A stretch of 64,000 nucleotides of DNA from Phyllobacterium sophorae (GCF_003010965.1 NZ_PGGM01000011.1:124001-188000); one strand, 5' to 3'; shown: positions 36,692-45,237, counted from the first letter of the stretch. Notes: generated by a model not told the origin, from the letters alone. Numbers and translations are program-made.

Positions 36692-37756
36692 CTATCGGCG
36701 GCGCGCATTAACAAATTGAATAAGTTCGGCCACAGCCTTGTAGAATTCCGGGGCAATTACGTTATTGACTTGAACCTGCTTATAAAGTGAGCGTGCCAGT
36801 TGAGTATTCTCGAACACCGGTATGTCATGAGCCTCCGCGATCTCCCTGATCTTGAGGGCAATAATATCCTGTCCTTTGGCCACGACCACCGGTGCTGAAT
36901 CCTTGGCCGCAACATAGCGCAGAGCAACCGAGAAGTGTGTCGGATTTGCGACGATCAGCGTGGCTGTGGGAACCGAGGCAATCATGCGTTGCCGTGCCCG
37001 GTCACGGCCAAGTGAGCGAAGCCGGGATTTGAGCAGCGGATCGCCTTCTGCTTGCTTGTGTTCGTCCTTGATTTCCTGCCGGGTCATTCTCAATTCGCTG
37101 CGCCAGTGGATGCGGGTCCAGGCCAGATCGAAAGCGGCAAGCACGGTAACGGCAATCGCAATGGAAGAAAGCAAACGCACCAGGTGACTGCGGATAAGTT
37201 CCGGCAGGGCGTTTGGCTCGGTGATAATCGCGTCGACGAAAAAATGAGTGTCCTCGAAAAAGATCATAAAGACGATAGCGCTGGCTGCAGCGAATTTGAA
37301 TGTCGACTTTAGGAACTCGACACGCCCTGCAGCGCCGAAAATGCGTGACCAGCCTTTAGCGATCGAGATGCGCGAAAACTGCGGCTCGATCCGGTTGGCG
37401 ACGATACGCGGCGCGTTCTGCAACACCGAGGCGAGGATGCCCGCCCCCGGGATGATGATCAATACTGGCAACAGGGCGATCCCGACCGCAGCGCCGATAA
37501 TAGAGAACAACTGACGTGCATCGTCAGCACTGGTGAGGCGCCAGTCGTCGGATTTATCGAGCAGCTCTGACAGCAAGGCCGTCAGTTTCAATCCGCCTGG
37601 TACGGCGACGAAGACCATGATGATCAAAAACGCAATGATAGAGGCGAGGATGGGTGCTTCGCGAGAGAAGGGGAGGTTGCCCTTCTCGATCGCGTCGCTG
37701 ATTTTTTTCTCAGTCGCTTCTTCCGTTTTGCTCTCTTTGTCAGCGCCCTCTGACAT
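36692..37756 (-). CDS. flhB: Flagellar export switch protein FlhB
   Basis: A 354-residue inner-membrane protein of the flagellar type III export gate. It starts with the charged segment ESKTEEATEKKISDAIEKGN, has four membrane segments up to about residue 215, and a cytoplasmic domain with the autocleavage motif NPTH at 271-274 (LIVANPTHFSVALRY). The cleavage controls the switch from hook to filament export. It lies 14 bp after fliG. Confidence 0.95.
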   Translation of the reverse strand: MSEGADKESKTEEATEKKISDAIEKGNLPFSREAPILASIIAFLIIMVFVAVPGGLKLTALLSELLDKSDDWRLTSADDARQLFSIIGAAVGIALLPVLIIIPGAGILASVLQNAPRIVANRIEPQFSRISIAKGWSRIFGAAGRVEFLKSTFKFAAASAIVFMIFFEDTHFFVDAIITEPNALPELIRSHLVRLLSSIAIAVTVLAAFDLAWTRIHWRSELRMTRQEIKDEHKQAEGDPLLKSRLRSLGRDRARQRMIASVPTATLIVANPTHFSVALRYVAAKDSAPVVVAKGQDIIALKIREIAEAHDIPVFENTQLARSLYKQVQVNNVIAPEFYKAVAELIQFVNARRR

Positions 37757-37770
37757 TGATTAACTGCGTT

Positions 37771-38799
37771 TCACGATGCGGGTACTTCCGCGTCGAGCTT
37801 GAGATCGCCGCGATCTGCAAGTCCAATCGCCGTGCGGGCAATGACGCGCCGCGCCTCTGTGACCGCATTGGCATTGATATTGGTCTGGCTGGAGAGCTCT
37901 GTTTCGACCATACGGCGACCACGGGTCGATAGGGATTGCAGGATGAGCTCTTGCAACTGCGGTTCGCAGCCGTGAAGCGCCGTTGTGACAACATCGGTCT
38001 GGATTTCGTCGAAGAGCACCAGCCGGGCACGCTGTGATATGCGCGCAATGTCCTCGAAGGTGAAGAGCTTGGCCTTGATCTTGGCCAGGTCATCAACGCC
38101 AAGGTCCGTAAGGCCGGCGAGCAATTCGTCGATCTCGGATTTTTCGAGCTGATTGATGATATTGGCAATCGTACCGTGATGGCTCTTTTGCGCGCTTGTG
38201 TTGTCCTTTCCGGTCACTTCGCGCTGCAGGAGCGTTTCCAGCATCGCGGATATGGATGGTGCAACCTTGCGGATATGCAGCGTGCGCTGAATGATGGCGC
38301 TGCGCTCTGGAGCGCTGAAGCGGATGAGCAATTTTGCCGCAATATCCGACGGCAGCCGGGAAATCACATAGGCGGTGACCTGCGGATGCTGGGCGACCAG
38401 ATAGGTGTGGAGCACGTCGGCTGGAATACGCGGAAGCTGATCCCACACAGATTCCTGTGTCAGCAATTCCGGTCGCCGGTTCTCGATGACAGCGCTGGCA
38501 TCTTCCGCCGAGAGCGTTTCGCGCAGCAGCCCCTCAAAGCGCATGCCGGCCTCCGAAACCGGCGCGCCATCGGCAAAGGCATTTTCGAACTGTTTCACCA
38601 GTTCTTCGAAATCCCCCGGCGTGATGGGTTCGAGCTTGCGGGCATGGCCGGCGAGCGAGCGCAAATCATCGGCGGTGAAATGCTTCAAAAGCCTGGATGC
38701 GGATGGACGTCCGATCGCAACCAGCAGTGCAGCCACTTTTTCGGGGCCCGACAAATCCTGAATGGCGCTTGCACTTTGGGGTGTTTCTTGATCGCTCAT
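37771..38799 (-). CDS. fliG: Flagellar motor switch protein FliG
   Basis: A 342-residue rotor protein. The N-terminal domain (LSGPEKVAALLVAIGR) binds FliF, the middle domain follows, and the C-terminal torque helix holds charged residues (RARLVLFDEIQ) and the LILQSLSTRGRRMVETEL end. Normal length. Part of the motA-fliM-orf-fliN-fliG-flhB operon. Confidence 0.94.
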   Translation of the reverse strand: MSDQETPQSASAIQDLSGPEKVAALLVAIGRPSASRLLKHFTADDLRSLAGHARKLEPITPGDFEELVKQFENAFADGAPVSEAGMRFEGLLRETLSAEDASAVIENRRPELLTQESVWDQLPRIPADVLHTYLVAQHPQVTAYVISRLPSDIAAKLLIRFSAPERSAIIQRTLHIRKVAPSISAMLETLLQREVTGKDNTSAQKSHHGTIANIINQLEKSEIDELLAGLTDLGVDDLAKIKAKLFTFEDIARISQRARLVLFDEIQTDVVTTALHGCEPQLQELILQSLSTRGRRMVETELSSQTNINANAVTEARRVIARTAIGLADRGDLKLDAEVPAS

Positions 38800-38836
38800 G
38801 CGGACCGGCTTCTAAGGTTACAAATGATATGCGCGG

Positions 38837-39190
38837 CTAGACGCCGCTGCCAATAACTTCGGTCAGGCTGACACCGAAGCGCGAACTGTCGTCTTCGAGA
38901 ACAATCACCTCACCCCTGGCGATGACGCGGCCGTTGACGACGATGTCCACCGGGTCGCCGATCTGCTTGTCGAGCGTAACGACTGCACCGCGCCCGAGTT
39001 TCATCAAATTGGCGACGGGCATCGAGGTTGAGCCCAGCACCACCTGAACGTCAACCGGGATGCCCATGATGAGGTCGATGTTGGGCTTGGAGCCCGCTGG
39101 CTTGCGGCCCGGCTGCGGGTCGTCGCGCTTGAGGTCTTCGATTGCCTCGTTTAGCTCGTCTTCGATCGAGTTCTTGTCGGTTGTGGTCAT
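38837..39190 (-). CDS. fliN: Flagellar motor switch protein FliN
   Basis: A 117-residue protein whose C-terminal SpoA domain (IPVDVQVVLGSTSMPVANLM, LGRGAVVTLDKQIGDPVDI, VIARGEVIVLEDDSSRFGV) forms the lower C-ring. The N-terminal 45 residues are charged and variable, as usual. It lies 37 bp upstream of fliG on the same strand. Confidence 0.93.
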   Translation of the reverse strand: MTTTDKNSIEDELNEAIEDLKRDDPQPGRKPAGSKPNIDLIMGIPVDVQVVLGSTSMPVANLMKLGRGAVVTLDKQIGDPVDIVVNGRVIARGEVIVLEDDSSRFGVSLTEVIGSGV

Positions 39191-39218
39191 ATCTTAAGGG
39201 TCCTGAACGAAAAGAGGT

Positions 39219-39689
39219 TTAAAGGACTGCGCTTGCCACATCGGCACTGCGCACGATGCGGTTGACGAAAACGGGGAGCGCCCTTGCCGGGGCGCCGGGC
39301 TGCTGTGCTGGCACAACGGGTGCGGCCCTGGCGACAAAGGGAGGGAGGGCAGCCGACGGCTGGACTGGCAGCGGTGAGGGGCGAACGCCGTCCTTAAGGT
39401 CGCTTTTGGCACGTTCGACGAGGTCGATGGCGCGGGTGATCTCTGAGCGGACCCGATCGGAATCGCGCAATCTAGCTTCAAGCCGAACGCTTTCGTCGCG
39501 GCAGGTTTCCCGCTCTGCCTGCAGGATCGCCAGCGCCTGCTGGAGATTGGCGGCTGAACTTGCAACCTGATGCGCCATCACCCGGCTCATTGCTGTCAGG
39601 CGATTGGCTTTTCGCAGCGCCGCAAAGAAGATGACCAGCGACAGCGCACTCAGGGTGATCGAAATGAGATTAACCAGCGGCAAGCTCAT
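39219..39689 (-). CDS. Single-span coiled-coil protein between fliM and fliN
   Basis: About 156 residues from the ATG at 39689, which lies inside the fliM 3' end (20-bp overlap, suggesting coupling). Residues about 3-24 form one membrane segment (LVNLISITLSALSLVIFFAA), followed by a predicted coiled coil (residues about 45-95: LQQALAILQAERETCRDESV) and a Pro/Ala-rich tail. I know no function. Its place between two C-ring genes suggests a role at the switch complex or stator, which is inference. Confidence 0.7.
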   Translation of the reverse strand: MSLPLVNLISITLSALSLVIFFAALRKANRLTAMSRVMAHQVASSAANLQQALAILQAERETCRDESVRLEARLRDSDRVRSEITRAIDLVERAKSDLKDGVRPSPLPVQPSAALPPFVARAAPVVPAQQPGAPARALPVFVNRIVRSADVASAVL

Positions 39690-40608
39690 CAAGGAGATCC
39701 TCTTCTTCATTGACGGGATCGGTGATCCGCACGGTGAATGCACTGCCAGCCTTGCCAAGGCGGCATTTGTAAAGCGCCTGATTGCCACTGCGCAGTCGCA
39801 CTTGGTCGATTGCATCTTTAGGTAAATGCAAGACCTGTCCTGGTTTGAGGAAGGCAATCTGTTCGAGGGTCATGGACCCCTGCTGCAAATAGGCCTCGAC
39901 CTCGATTCGAGCACGGCTGACTTCCAGACGCAGCTTCTTCGCCCATGTCGGGTCGGAATGATGTGCAGGCTGACGCAGCATGCGCGCCATAGCATCCTGC
40001 ATTGGCTTGAAGCTGGAGCGTGGCAGCAGGATCAGGATCTGACCCGACCGGCCGGCCGCCTTAAGTGCAATCGCACAGCAAATCATGCGCGTTTCGCTGA
40101 CTGTCCCGGGGGCCAGATGAGCAGCCTCGACGAGATCACCAATTTGAAACAGTGACTCTGCCCCACCGGAGAACATGTGATCGAGCGACGCCGTGACATC
40201 GCCAAAAACCTGGCGGGCAATGCCAAGATCCACGGTCGTCAGCGGCCTTGCCGCGCTCCCGGTCTCAAGACTTGCGCCCGAACCGAAAAGCGCTTCAATG
40301 CCGCAATCGACGAAGCTGCGGTCGGCGGCAAGCAGCAGCCGCGATCCCCACTTTGCCACGGGCACCATACCCACAAGCCCAGAGCGCGATAAAGTGTCGG
40401 CGATATCGTCCTTTTCCAGCGACTCGATGCGGACAAATTCGGCGCCGACGGCGACCTCCGTCTGTGCGGCCATCCTTGTAGCGAACGAAGCGGCAAGTTC
40501 GCGGAAGACCGTTTCGAAAGATTTAAGGTCGTCGACTGACATGCCGGCGGCGCGCAGAATGCTCTCTGCCAACACATCGGGTCGTTTCTGTTCAGCCTCG
40601 ACGTCCAT
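39670..40608 (-). CDS. fliM: Flagellar motor switch protein FliM
   Basis: A 312-residue protein with a CheC-like middle domain and a C-terminal SpoA domain (VEAYLQQGSMTLEQIAFLKP, GQVLHLPKDAIDQVRL). The classical N-terminal CheY-binding helix (LSQxEIDALL) is not visible, as in other rhizobial FliM proteins, which are divergent. It begins 8 bp after motA and overlaps the next gene. Confidence 0.88.
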   Translation of the reverse strand: MDVEAEQKRPDVLAESILRAAGMSVDDLKSFETVFRELAASFATRMAAQTEVAVGAEFVRIESLEKDDIADTLSRSGLVGMVPVAKWGSRLLLAADRSFVDCGIEALFGSGASLETGSAARPLTTVDLGIARQVFGDVTASLDHMFSGGAESLFQIGDLVEAAHLAPGTVSETRMICCAIALKAAGRSGQILILLPRSSFKPMQDAMARMLRQPAHHSDPTWAKKLRLEVSRARIEVEAYLQQGSMTLEQIAFLKPGQVLHLPKDAIDQVRLRSGNQALYKCRLGKAGSAFTVRITDPVNEEEDLLDELAAG

Positions 40609-40616
40609 GATTAATC

Positions 40617-41489
40617 CTAGGCGGCCTGTTGTACTGGCGCAGGGGTCAACGTTTCCTGCTCGACCACATCAATCGACGGGCGGTCATAGGCGGAAATAGT
40701 CTTGCGGCCATATTCGAGTGCGATCTGGGGAAGAGCGCCGTTCATATAGGCCAGCAATGTCTGCTTGACCACCGTATACAGACGGTTCTGCTTCTCGCGT
40801 GTCGTCTTGATCTTGGTCGCAATTGGACCCACGACGCCGTATGACAGGAAAATACCGGCAAACGTACCCACGAGGGCTGCGCCGATAAGGTGCCCGAGGA
40901 TCTCCGGGGATTCATTGAGCGCTCCCATGGCCTTGATGACGCCAAGGACCGCTGCGACGATACCAAGTGCCGGCAGGCCCTCCGAAACGCTTACCATAGC
41001 GTAGTAGGGTTTCAGCTTGTCGCGGGAGATCGTGTGGATTTCTTCATCCATCAGCGCTTCGATCTCGTGCGAACGAGCATTGCCGATAATGATGAGCCGG
41101 CAATAGTCGCAAATGAAGTGCGTCAAATCGTGGTTCTTGAGTACACTCGGAAATGTCTGGAAGATCGGCGATTCCGTCGGATTGTCGATATGAACCTCAA
41201 CCTCGTTGCGCGATTTTGCGCGCAGTTCGCGCATCAATGCATAAAGAACGCCGAGCACATCGAGATAGTCACGCTGCTTGGGGATCTTGTTTGTAAAGGC
41301 TTCCATGCAGGCGCGGCCCGTATCCTTGACCGCCGAAAACGGATTGGCCACGAGAAAGGTGCCCAGCGCCGAACCGCCGATGATGACGAATTCCCATGGC
41401 TGCATGAGAACGGCGACATGCCCACCCATGGCGATAAACCCGCCAAGCAGACATCCCATCGTCACAACCAGTCCAATAAGGATTCCCAA
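40617..41489 (-). CDS. motA: Flagellar stator protein MotA
   Basis: A 290-residue stator subunit with four membrane segments. It starts [20 protein letters not shown] at a TTG codon; AGGAGAGAGTC directly upstream is a strong ribosome-binding site, so the TTG is accepted. The proton-channel prolines lie in the [20 protein letters not shown] segment, and the loop has charged residues that contact FliG. First gene of the leftward flagellar operon. Confidence 0.93.
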   Translation of the reverse strand: MGILIGLVVTMGCLLGGFIAMGGHVAVLMQPWEFVIIGGSALGTFLVANPFSAVKDTGRACMEAFTNKIPKQRDYLDVLGVLYALMRELRAKSRNEVEVHIDNPTESPIFQTFPSVLKNHDLTHFICDYCRLIIIGNARSHEIEALMDEEIHTISRDKLKPYYAMVSVSEGLPALGIVAAVLGVIKAMGALNESPEILGHLIGAALVGTFAGIFLSYGVVGPIATKIKTTREKQNRLYTVVKQTLLAYMNGALPQIALEYGRKTISAYDRPSIDVVEQETLTPAPVQQAA

Positions 41490-41991
41490 GACTCTCTCCT
41501 GCGCGTTTACCCAGCATTGCAGGGCTAGCAGCGTCGGCTTGTGTGAACCTTGCAGGAGTTGCGGCCCGATCGAACCAGGCGCATTTATGAACTACGTTCA
41601 CATTTACCACTGGCTCGCCACCTTCTAGGCCGCTGTTGGCTCGTGGGTTCAGGCGCTGGCCCGGTAACCGAATCGCCGGTCGAAGACCAGTCAATCACGA
41701 ACAGCCAACGCGTCGTTAATGTTCGACATTTGGGGACTTGAGCACTCGCGGCTCACGCCCAATACCAATCACCTTGGCAGTGCCAGGGCTCACCAATTGG
41801 GTCATCATATGCAAAACGCCTGAATATCTGTTTGTTTTTGCGTATGACTGCGCAGGTAACTCCAGCTGCGATGGCGCGTTGCGGGAATAGCTACAACGAG
41901 ATTTCCGGAATTAAGTAACAAAAGCCACCAAACGACCGCTAAACCGTGGAACCCAAACGTATTTAGCTTTCGCCTCTGTTGCTTAACAACG
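41490..41991. other. Upstream region of motA, no gene
   Basis: About 500 bp between motA and the HEPN gene. It carries the putative flagellar box at 41532-41548 and, further right, AT-rich sequence without a supported gene. It marks the left edge of the accessory insert in the flagellar cluster. Confidence 0.45.
41532..41548 (-). promoter_or_regulatory. Putative flagellar box before motA (weaker copy)
   Basis: On the minus strand the sequence is GTTCACACAAGCCGACG, similar in its left half to CTTCGCGCAAGCTTCGC found before fliF. It ends 42 nt before the motA start. The right half fits poorly, so this is the least certain of five sites. Confidence 0.35.
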
Positions 41992-42411
41992 CTAAGCACG
42001 AACCAGTTCGGATTCGGCCCATGTGGCGTACTCTTCTAGTTGGCTCAGCAGTGACTGGGCCTCAGCGAGCAGCATGAAACGTCCACCATATTGGGCCAGG
42101 TCTTTATTCCCGAGTATTCGAGACAATCGAGTTTCTTGTGCCTTCGGCAGGCGATTACCCATAACCTGACGCAAGGTCTTCACCACAGCCGAATGGTCCT
42201 GCTGATTTATCTTGTTTCCGAATGCTGCTGTCAAAGCATCCGTGTAAGCGATTGCGGCGTTGACAATCGTCGCGGCGATCGGGTTTCCCAAGGTACCGGA
42301 TTGCGCTATCGTCACTTGGTTCTGCGCGGATTCCAAAAATGCCCTAGCGATAGTCAGGCGATTGAAGCCATGGCTGACATCGACTGCTTTCGTGGAGCCA
42401 CTTCTTGTCAT
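41992..42411 (-). CDS. HEPN-like toxin partner of a HEPN/MNT pair
   Basis: About 139 residues from the ATG at 42411, which overlaps the upstream MNT stop by 4 nt. The all-helical sequence (AATIVNAAIAYTDALTAAFG, then NKINQQDHSAVVKTLRQVMG) resembles HEPN-fold proteins; N-x5-D72-H73 stands where these families place their catalytic R-x4-6-H motif. HEPN proteins are usually RNases held in check by their MNT partner. The family call rests on pattern and gene pairing. Confidence 0.65.
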   Translation of the reverse strand: MTRSGSTKAVDVSHGFNRLTIARAFLESAQNQVTIAQSGTLGNPIAATIVNAAIAYTDALTAAFGNKINQQDHSAVVKTLRQVMGNRLPKAQETRLSRILGNKDLAQYGGRFMLLAEAQSLLSQLEEYATWAESELVRA

Positions 42412-43073
42412 GTTGGAACTTTCTTGTCGAGGGTTGCCTGGAAGATGGACGTGGGACGTAGACCATTCAATACCAACGCGTCGTTGACAATTGCTTGCCA
42501 CATCGGATCGTTATTTTGCATTAGTCTTCTAATATCGGCTAATGAAAGGGTATTGACGGACGGTGAGAACAATAGAGCTTCACCCTTGGCCAATAGAAAA
42601 TCGACGCTCCAGCTTTGCACGGAAGCGACTTCTTCTTCGTGAGCGATAAGGAGAACGTCTAAATCGCTTTGTGCACGATCTTCTCCTCTGGCGACACTGC
42701 CATAAATCCACGCCGCTATCACTTTGTTGCCAAGTGAGGCCGCGCACTCTTTCACAGCCTCGATGACACCTTTGAAGCGTGACTCTTCTGCGTCGAAGAG
42801 AGACAGAATGGAAATGTTGAACGGGGATATTCGGTTCATGCTGAAAAGCCGACTGCGTCCGCTGCCCGCTTCGTCAAGGATGCCGAACTCGACAAGAGTG
42901 GAAATTGCACTGAGCACAGACGGCAGCGTAAGCTTTGTTCTTTTGACGAGAGTGGATGCATCTAGTTGACCGCGGTGGCGTGACAGTTCACGCAGTACCC
43001 TGACGTTAGCTTCGGTTCCGAAAACTGACGAGAGAGGAAAGCGAATAGCGCTCTGGGGTTTTGGACGGGCCAC
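42408..43073 (-). CDS. HTH-nucleotidyltransferase (MNT) antitoxin-type protein
   Basis: A 221-residue protein starting at a GTG with AAAGGAG 8 nt upstream. Residues about 20-85 form a MarR/ArsR-like winged helix (LDASTLVKRTKLTLPSVLSA), and residues 118-142 carry the minimal nucleotidyltransferase site: G125-S126-x-A-R-G and D137-x-D139 (YGSVARGEDRAQSDLDVLL). MNT proteins can AMPylate and silence the HEPN partner. The fused DNA-binding domain suggests it also represses its own operon through the palindrome just upstream. Confidence 0.8.
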   Translation of the reverse strand: MARPKPQSAIRFPLSSVFGTEANVRVLRELSRHRGQLDASTLVKRTKLTLPSVLSAISTLVEFGILDEAGSGRSRLFSMNRISPFNISILSLFDAEESRFKGVIEAVKECAASLGNKVIAAWIYGSVARGEDRAQSDLDVLLIAHEEEVASVQSWSVDFLLAKGEALLFSPSVNTLSLADIRRLMQNNDPMWQAIVNDALVLNGLRPTSIFQATLDKKVPT

Positions 43074-43085
43074 GACAGGCTCCTT

Positions 43086-43119
43086 TAAAGATATCTGCTT
43101 TTATATATGGATATCTTTA
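43086..43119. promoter_or_regulatory. Operator-like inverted repeat before the HEPN/MNT operon
   Basis: The arms TAAAGATATC and GATATCTTTA are perfect 10-bp inverted repeats with a 14-nt AT-rich centre. The inner edge lies 13 bp from the GTG start and overlaps the ribosome-binding site of the MNT gene. Binding here would block expression, which fits autoregulation by the winged helix of the MNT protein. Confidence 0.6.
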
Positions 43120-43436
43120 GAAAACAATATATATTTTTAGAATGAAAATCATCTTCCATTTACTAAAGGTTATCCATGCCGTGCCGCATCTCATCGAGGA
43201 ATAAGTGTTTGTCGATCGGCTTGGCGAACTGTGTCGGCATAACCCCCCTGTTCAGGATGGCTCGAACACAGCGTTGCATGCTTAGGTGTGACCCAATGGC
43301 GTCGCTGGCAGCTGCAGTATGTCGGTACCAAAGGAGCCCGGTGCGCAATCACATCCACTTCGTGCAAATACCGCTTGCAAGCCGTATCTTCATACGTCCG
43401 CTCCCAGATCCGCTCGAGCTACATCACGAGATTTCT
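43120..43436. other. Spacer in accessory insert, no intact gene
   Basis: About 317 bp. On the minus strand a short piece (PTQFAKPIDKHLFLDEM, near 43166-43240) faintly resembles the end of a response-regulator receiver domain, but there is no complete gene. Confidence 0.35.
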
Positions 43437-43612
43437 TTAGCCGGCTGCTCCGCTTTCGTCGCGCGGTCTTGCTAGGCACTTGTGCTCGCTACAATACCAA
43501 TATATCGCTTCTCAAAACCGGATGCTCCCCAGGCCTTGCAGCCGGGATGCATGCAGTAGCGCTCGAATAGGCGGGCTCGCGCCATCTCCATATGTTCGGG
43601 AGTTTCAGTCAT
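43437..43612 (-). pseudogene. Small zinc-binding protein gene, copy A, frameshifted
   Basis: From an ATG at 43612 the frame reads MTETPEHMEMARARLFERYC, MHPGCKAWGASGFEKRY and then a short tail ending at a stop at 43472-43474 (46 residues). In another frame the sequence continues WYCSEHKCLARPRDESGAAG to a stop at 43437. Joined, the parts give Cys-x4-Cys and Cys-x2-His, a likely zinc site. A frameshift near 43506 therefore breaks the gene. It is related to copy B at 45016-45153. Confidence 0.5.
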
Positions 43613-43666
43613 CTTGCTACCAGCAAAGTTTGTGAACAAGTCCATAAGGTTTGGCGAGACGCGCTT

Positions 43667-44038
43667 CTACTCCACGATTTTCCAGTACGAGTCTTTGCGG
43701 AGGACCTTGCCGTTGCGAAACGTGTAGAAATCACAACCTTGGACCTCCTTTTTCGTTCCGTCGAGGGTGGTGCCTGTGAGCATCCATTTTGAGATGCCGG
43801 TTTCGGCAGCCGCATCTACAAAATGCTGCTCGTTGCCGTAGTGAACATCTGGCAAGCCTTCAAAGCGTGTTGCCAGCGCCTCTCGTACGTTCCGTTTGCC
43901 CTCGAAACGAGAACCCCAAGGCTCGTTGCCCCGCGGCATCTCCAAGACACAATCATCAGAAAAGAATGTCATGATGCGATCCAGATCATGCGCATTGAAG
44001 GCCTCGCATAACTCGATCAGTGTCAGTCGAATATCCAT
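43667..44038 (-). CDS. SnoaL-like (NTF2 fold) protein
   Basis: About 123 residues from the ATG at 44038, which has GGAG 8 nt upstream; an ATG at 44056 is less well supported. The sequence has the SnoaL-like pattern: LCEAFNAHDLDRIMTFFSDD, CVLEMPRG, WGSRFEGKRNVREAL, and DFYTFRNGKVLRKDSYWK. These small cone-shaped proteins include hydrolases, isomerases and binding proteins, so the exact role is open. Part of the accessory insert. Confidence 0.75.
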   Translation of the reverse strand: MDIRLTLIELCEAFNAHDLDRIMTFFSDDCVLEMPRGNEPWGSRFEGKRNVREALATRFEGLPDVHYGNEQHFVDAAAETGISKWMLTGTTLDGTKKEVQGCDFYTFRNGKVLRKDSYWKIVE

Positions 44039-44123
44039 CGCGGCGTCTCCGTTCATCCGGCATGGCCGGCTACAGAACCACAGTGGCCCGTAGGTTCCAT
44101 TCGCACATGTTCATTATGGGGAG

Positions 44124-44339
44124 CTACGCCTCTCGGATGACCTGCTCATCCTCCATCCCGGGTGTGCCTTTTGGACCACCTTGCGCAACAAAGGACGTCT
44201 CAAGCTGGTACCACATCCCGAGCGGGGTATTGCATGAACTGCAATGGATGACGGTAGAATTGGTCACTCCGGTTGGAATGTAGAGATATGTTACCCCGCA
44301 CATCGGGCAATCTGATTTGAAATTGAGTCGTTGCGGCAT
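44124..44339 (-). CDS. Small zinc-ribbon protein
   Basis: About 71 residues. The ATG at 44339 follows GGAGGGGCGCC, a strong ribosome-binding site, so it is chosen over the upstream start at 44384. Two Cys pairs (SDCPMCGVTYL and HCSSCNTPLG) about 25 residues apart form a zinc ribbon. The C-terminal tail is acidic. Function unknown. Confidence 0.6.
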   Translation of the reverse strand: MPQRLNFKSDCPMCGVTYLYIPTGVTNSTVIHCSSCNTPLGMWYQLETSFVAQGGPKGTPGMEDEQVIREA

Positions 44340-44458
44340 GGCGCCCCTCCACGTATTGCGAACCCAATGGGACTTCCAAAGCATCTGCCCTGGTTATTCC
44401 GGCGGGCACTATACGCTCATCTTTTGGAACCGCAAATCAACAACCTGCGTTTCTGGAT

Positions 44459-45019
44459 ATGCGCAAATATCCGTTTAGAGCGGTCACCGTTGCAACCAAA
44501 GAGGCCGGCCGCTATCGGACCATAACATCGGTGGAAGAGGCCGGTGATTTCCTTGCCCATGATTGGCCGACACAGAAGGGCGCGAGGCACTTGAAGGCCC
44601 GCATCGCCTGTCTGGATGCGATGGAGAGGGCAGTTGGGATCAACACTGCACGCGAAGCTTTCATCGAGGCAGCCAAAGAATCGGAAATCTATATCGGGGA
44701 GGGGGAATTGGCGTCAATTGCCAGTTCGCACAGCATTGCGATCCCGCGTTTATCGCGTCTGCGCGACTTGCCATTTCCCTATGTGACAATCATGACCGAA
44801 CATGTCGGCAAGGAGAGGAATATTTCGTCAGTACAAGAGGCAAGCGAGTTCCTGCTTCACGATTGGCCGATAAAGAACAGCCGAAAACTCACAGCGGCCC
44901 GTCAGGCCTGTCTTGATGCGCTGCACGGCAAAATCACCCGCACTAAGGCTCGCCAGGCGTTTATCGAAGCTGCGCGGGAGGCCGAGATCTACATTGGTCA
45001 GAAGCCATTGACGGTCTAG
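44459..45019 (+). CDS. Tandem DUF982 protein
   Basis: A 186-residue protein with two copies of the DUF982 domain, a family of mostly single-domain proteins in Rhizobiales. Copy 1 (residues about 5-80) contains ITSVEEAGDFLAHDWPTQKG and AREAFIEAAKESEIYIG; copy 2 (about 105-182) contains ISSVQEASEFLLHDWPIKNS and ARQAFIEAAREAEIYIG. The close match shows an internal duplication. Function unknown. The stop abuts the decayed zinc gene copy B. Confidence 0.78.
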   Translation: MRKYPFRAVTVATKEAGRYRTITSVEEAGDFLAHDWPTQKGARHLKARIACLDAMERAVGINTAREAFIEAAKESEIYIGEGELASIASSHSIAIPRLSRLRDLPFPYVTIMTEHVGKERNISSVQEASEFLLHDWPIKNSRKLTAARQACLDALHGKITRTKARQAFIEAAREAEIYIGQKPLTV

Positions 45020-45153
45020 CTAGCCCGTTTGTGCTCGCTGCAATACCAATCCCGGCCGCATCGCGCTTCTCAAATCAACGACCCCACGCCTTGTAGCTCG
45101 GATGCATGCCGCAATGCTCAAACGGCCTCTGGGCGTGCAGGGTCTTCGTTCAT
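45016..45153 (-). pseudogene. Small zinc-binding protein gene, copy B, decayed
   Basis: From an ATG at 45153 the frame starts MNEDPARPEAV and stops; a shifted frame then reads RPFEHCGMHPSYKAWGR, an in-frame stop, FEKRDAAG, and after another shift WYCSEHKRAS to a stop at 45016. It clearly matches copy A (MHPGCKAWG, FEKR, WYCSEHK) but has at least two frameshifts and a stop, and one zinc Cys has become Tyr. Both copies have the same orientation. Confidence 0.5.
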
Positions 45154-45237
45154 CGTCTGCCGCTATGCTGGATACCGCAACGTGATCTCGTATCCGCTGC
45201 GGATTGCCATTCAGGGCTAGCGACGTCACGCCGACAG

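Noticed and set aside
43163-43348. Minus-strand piece similar to the end of a response-regulator receiver (FAKPIDKHLFLDEM)
   Set aside because: Only about 25 residues look alike; no Asp or DNA-binding domain is present.
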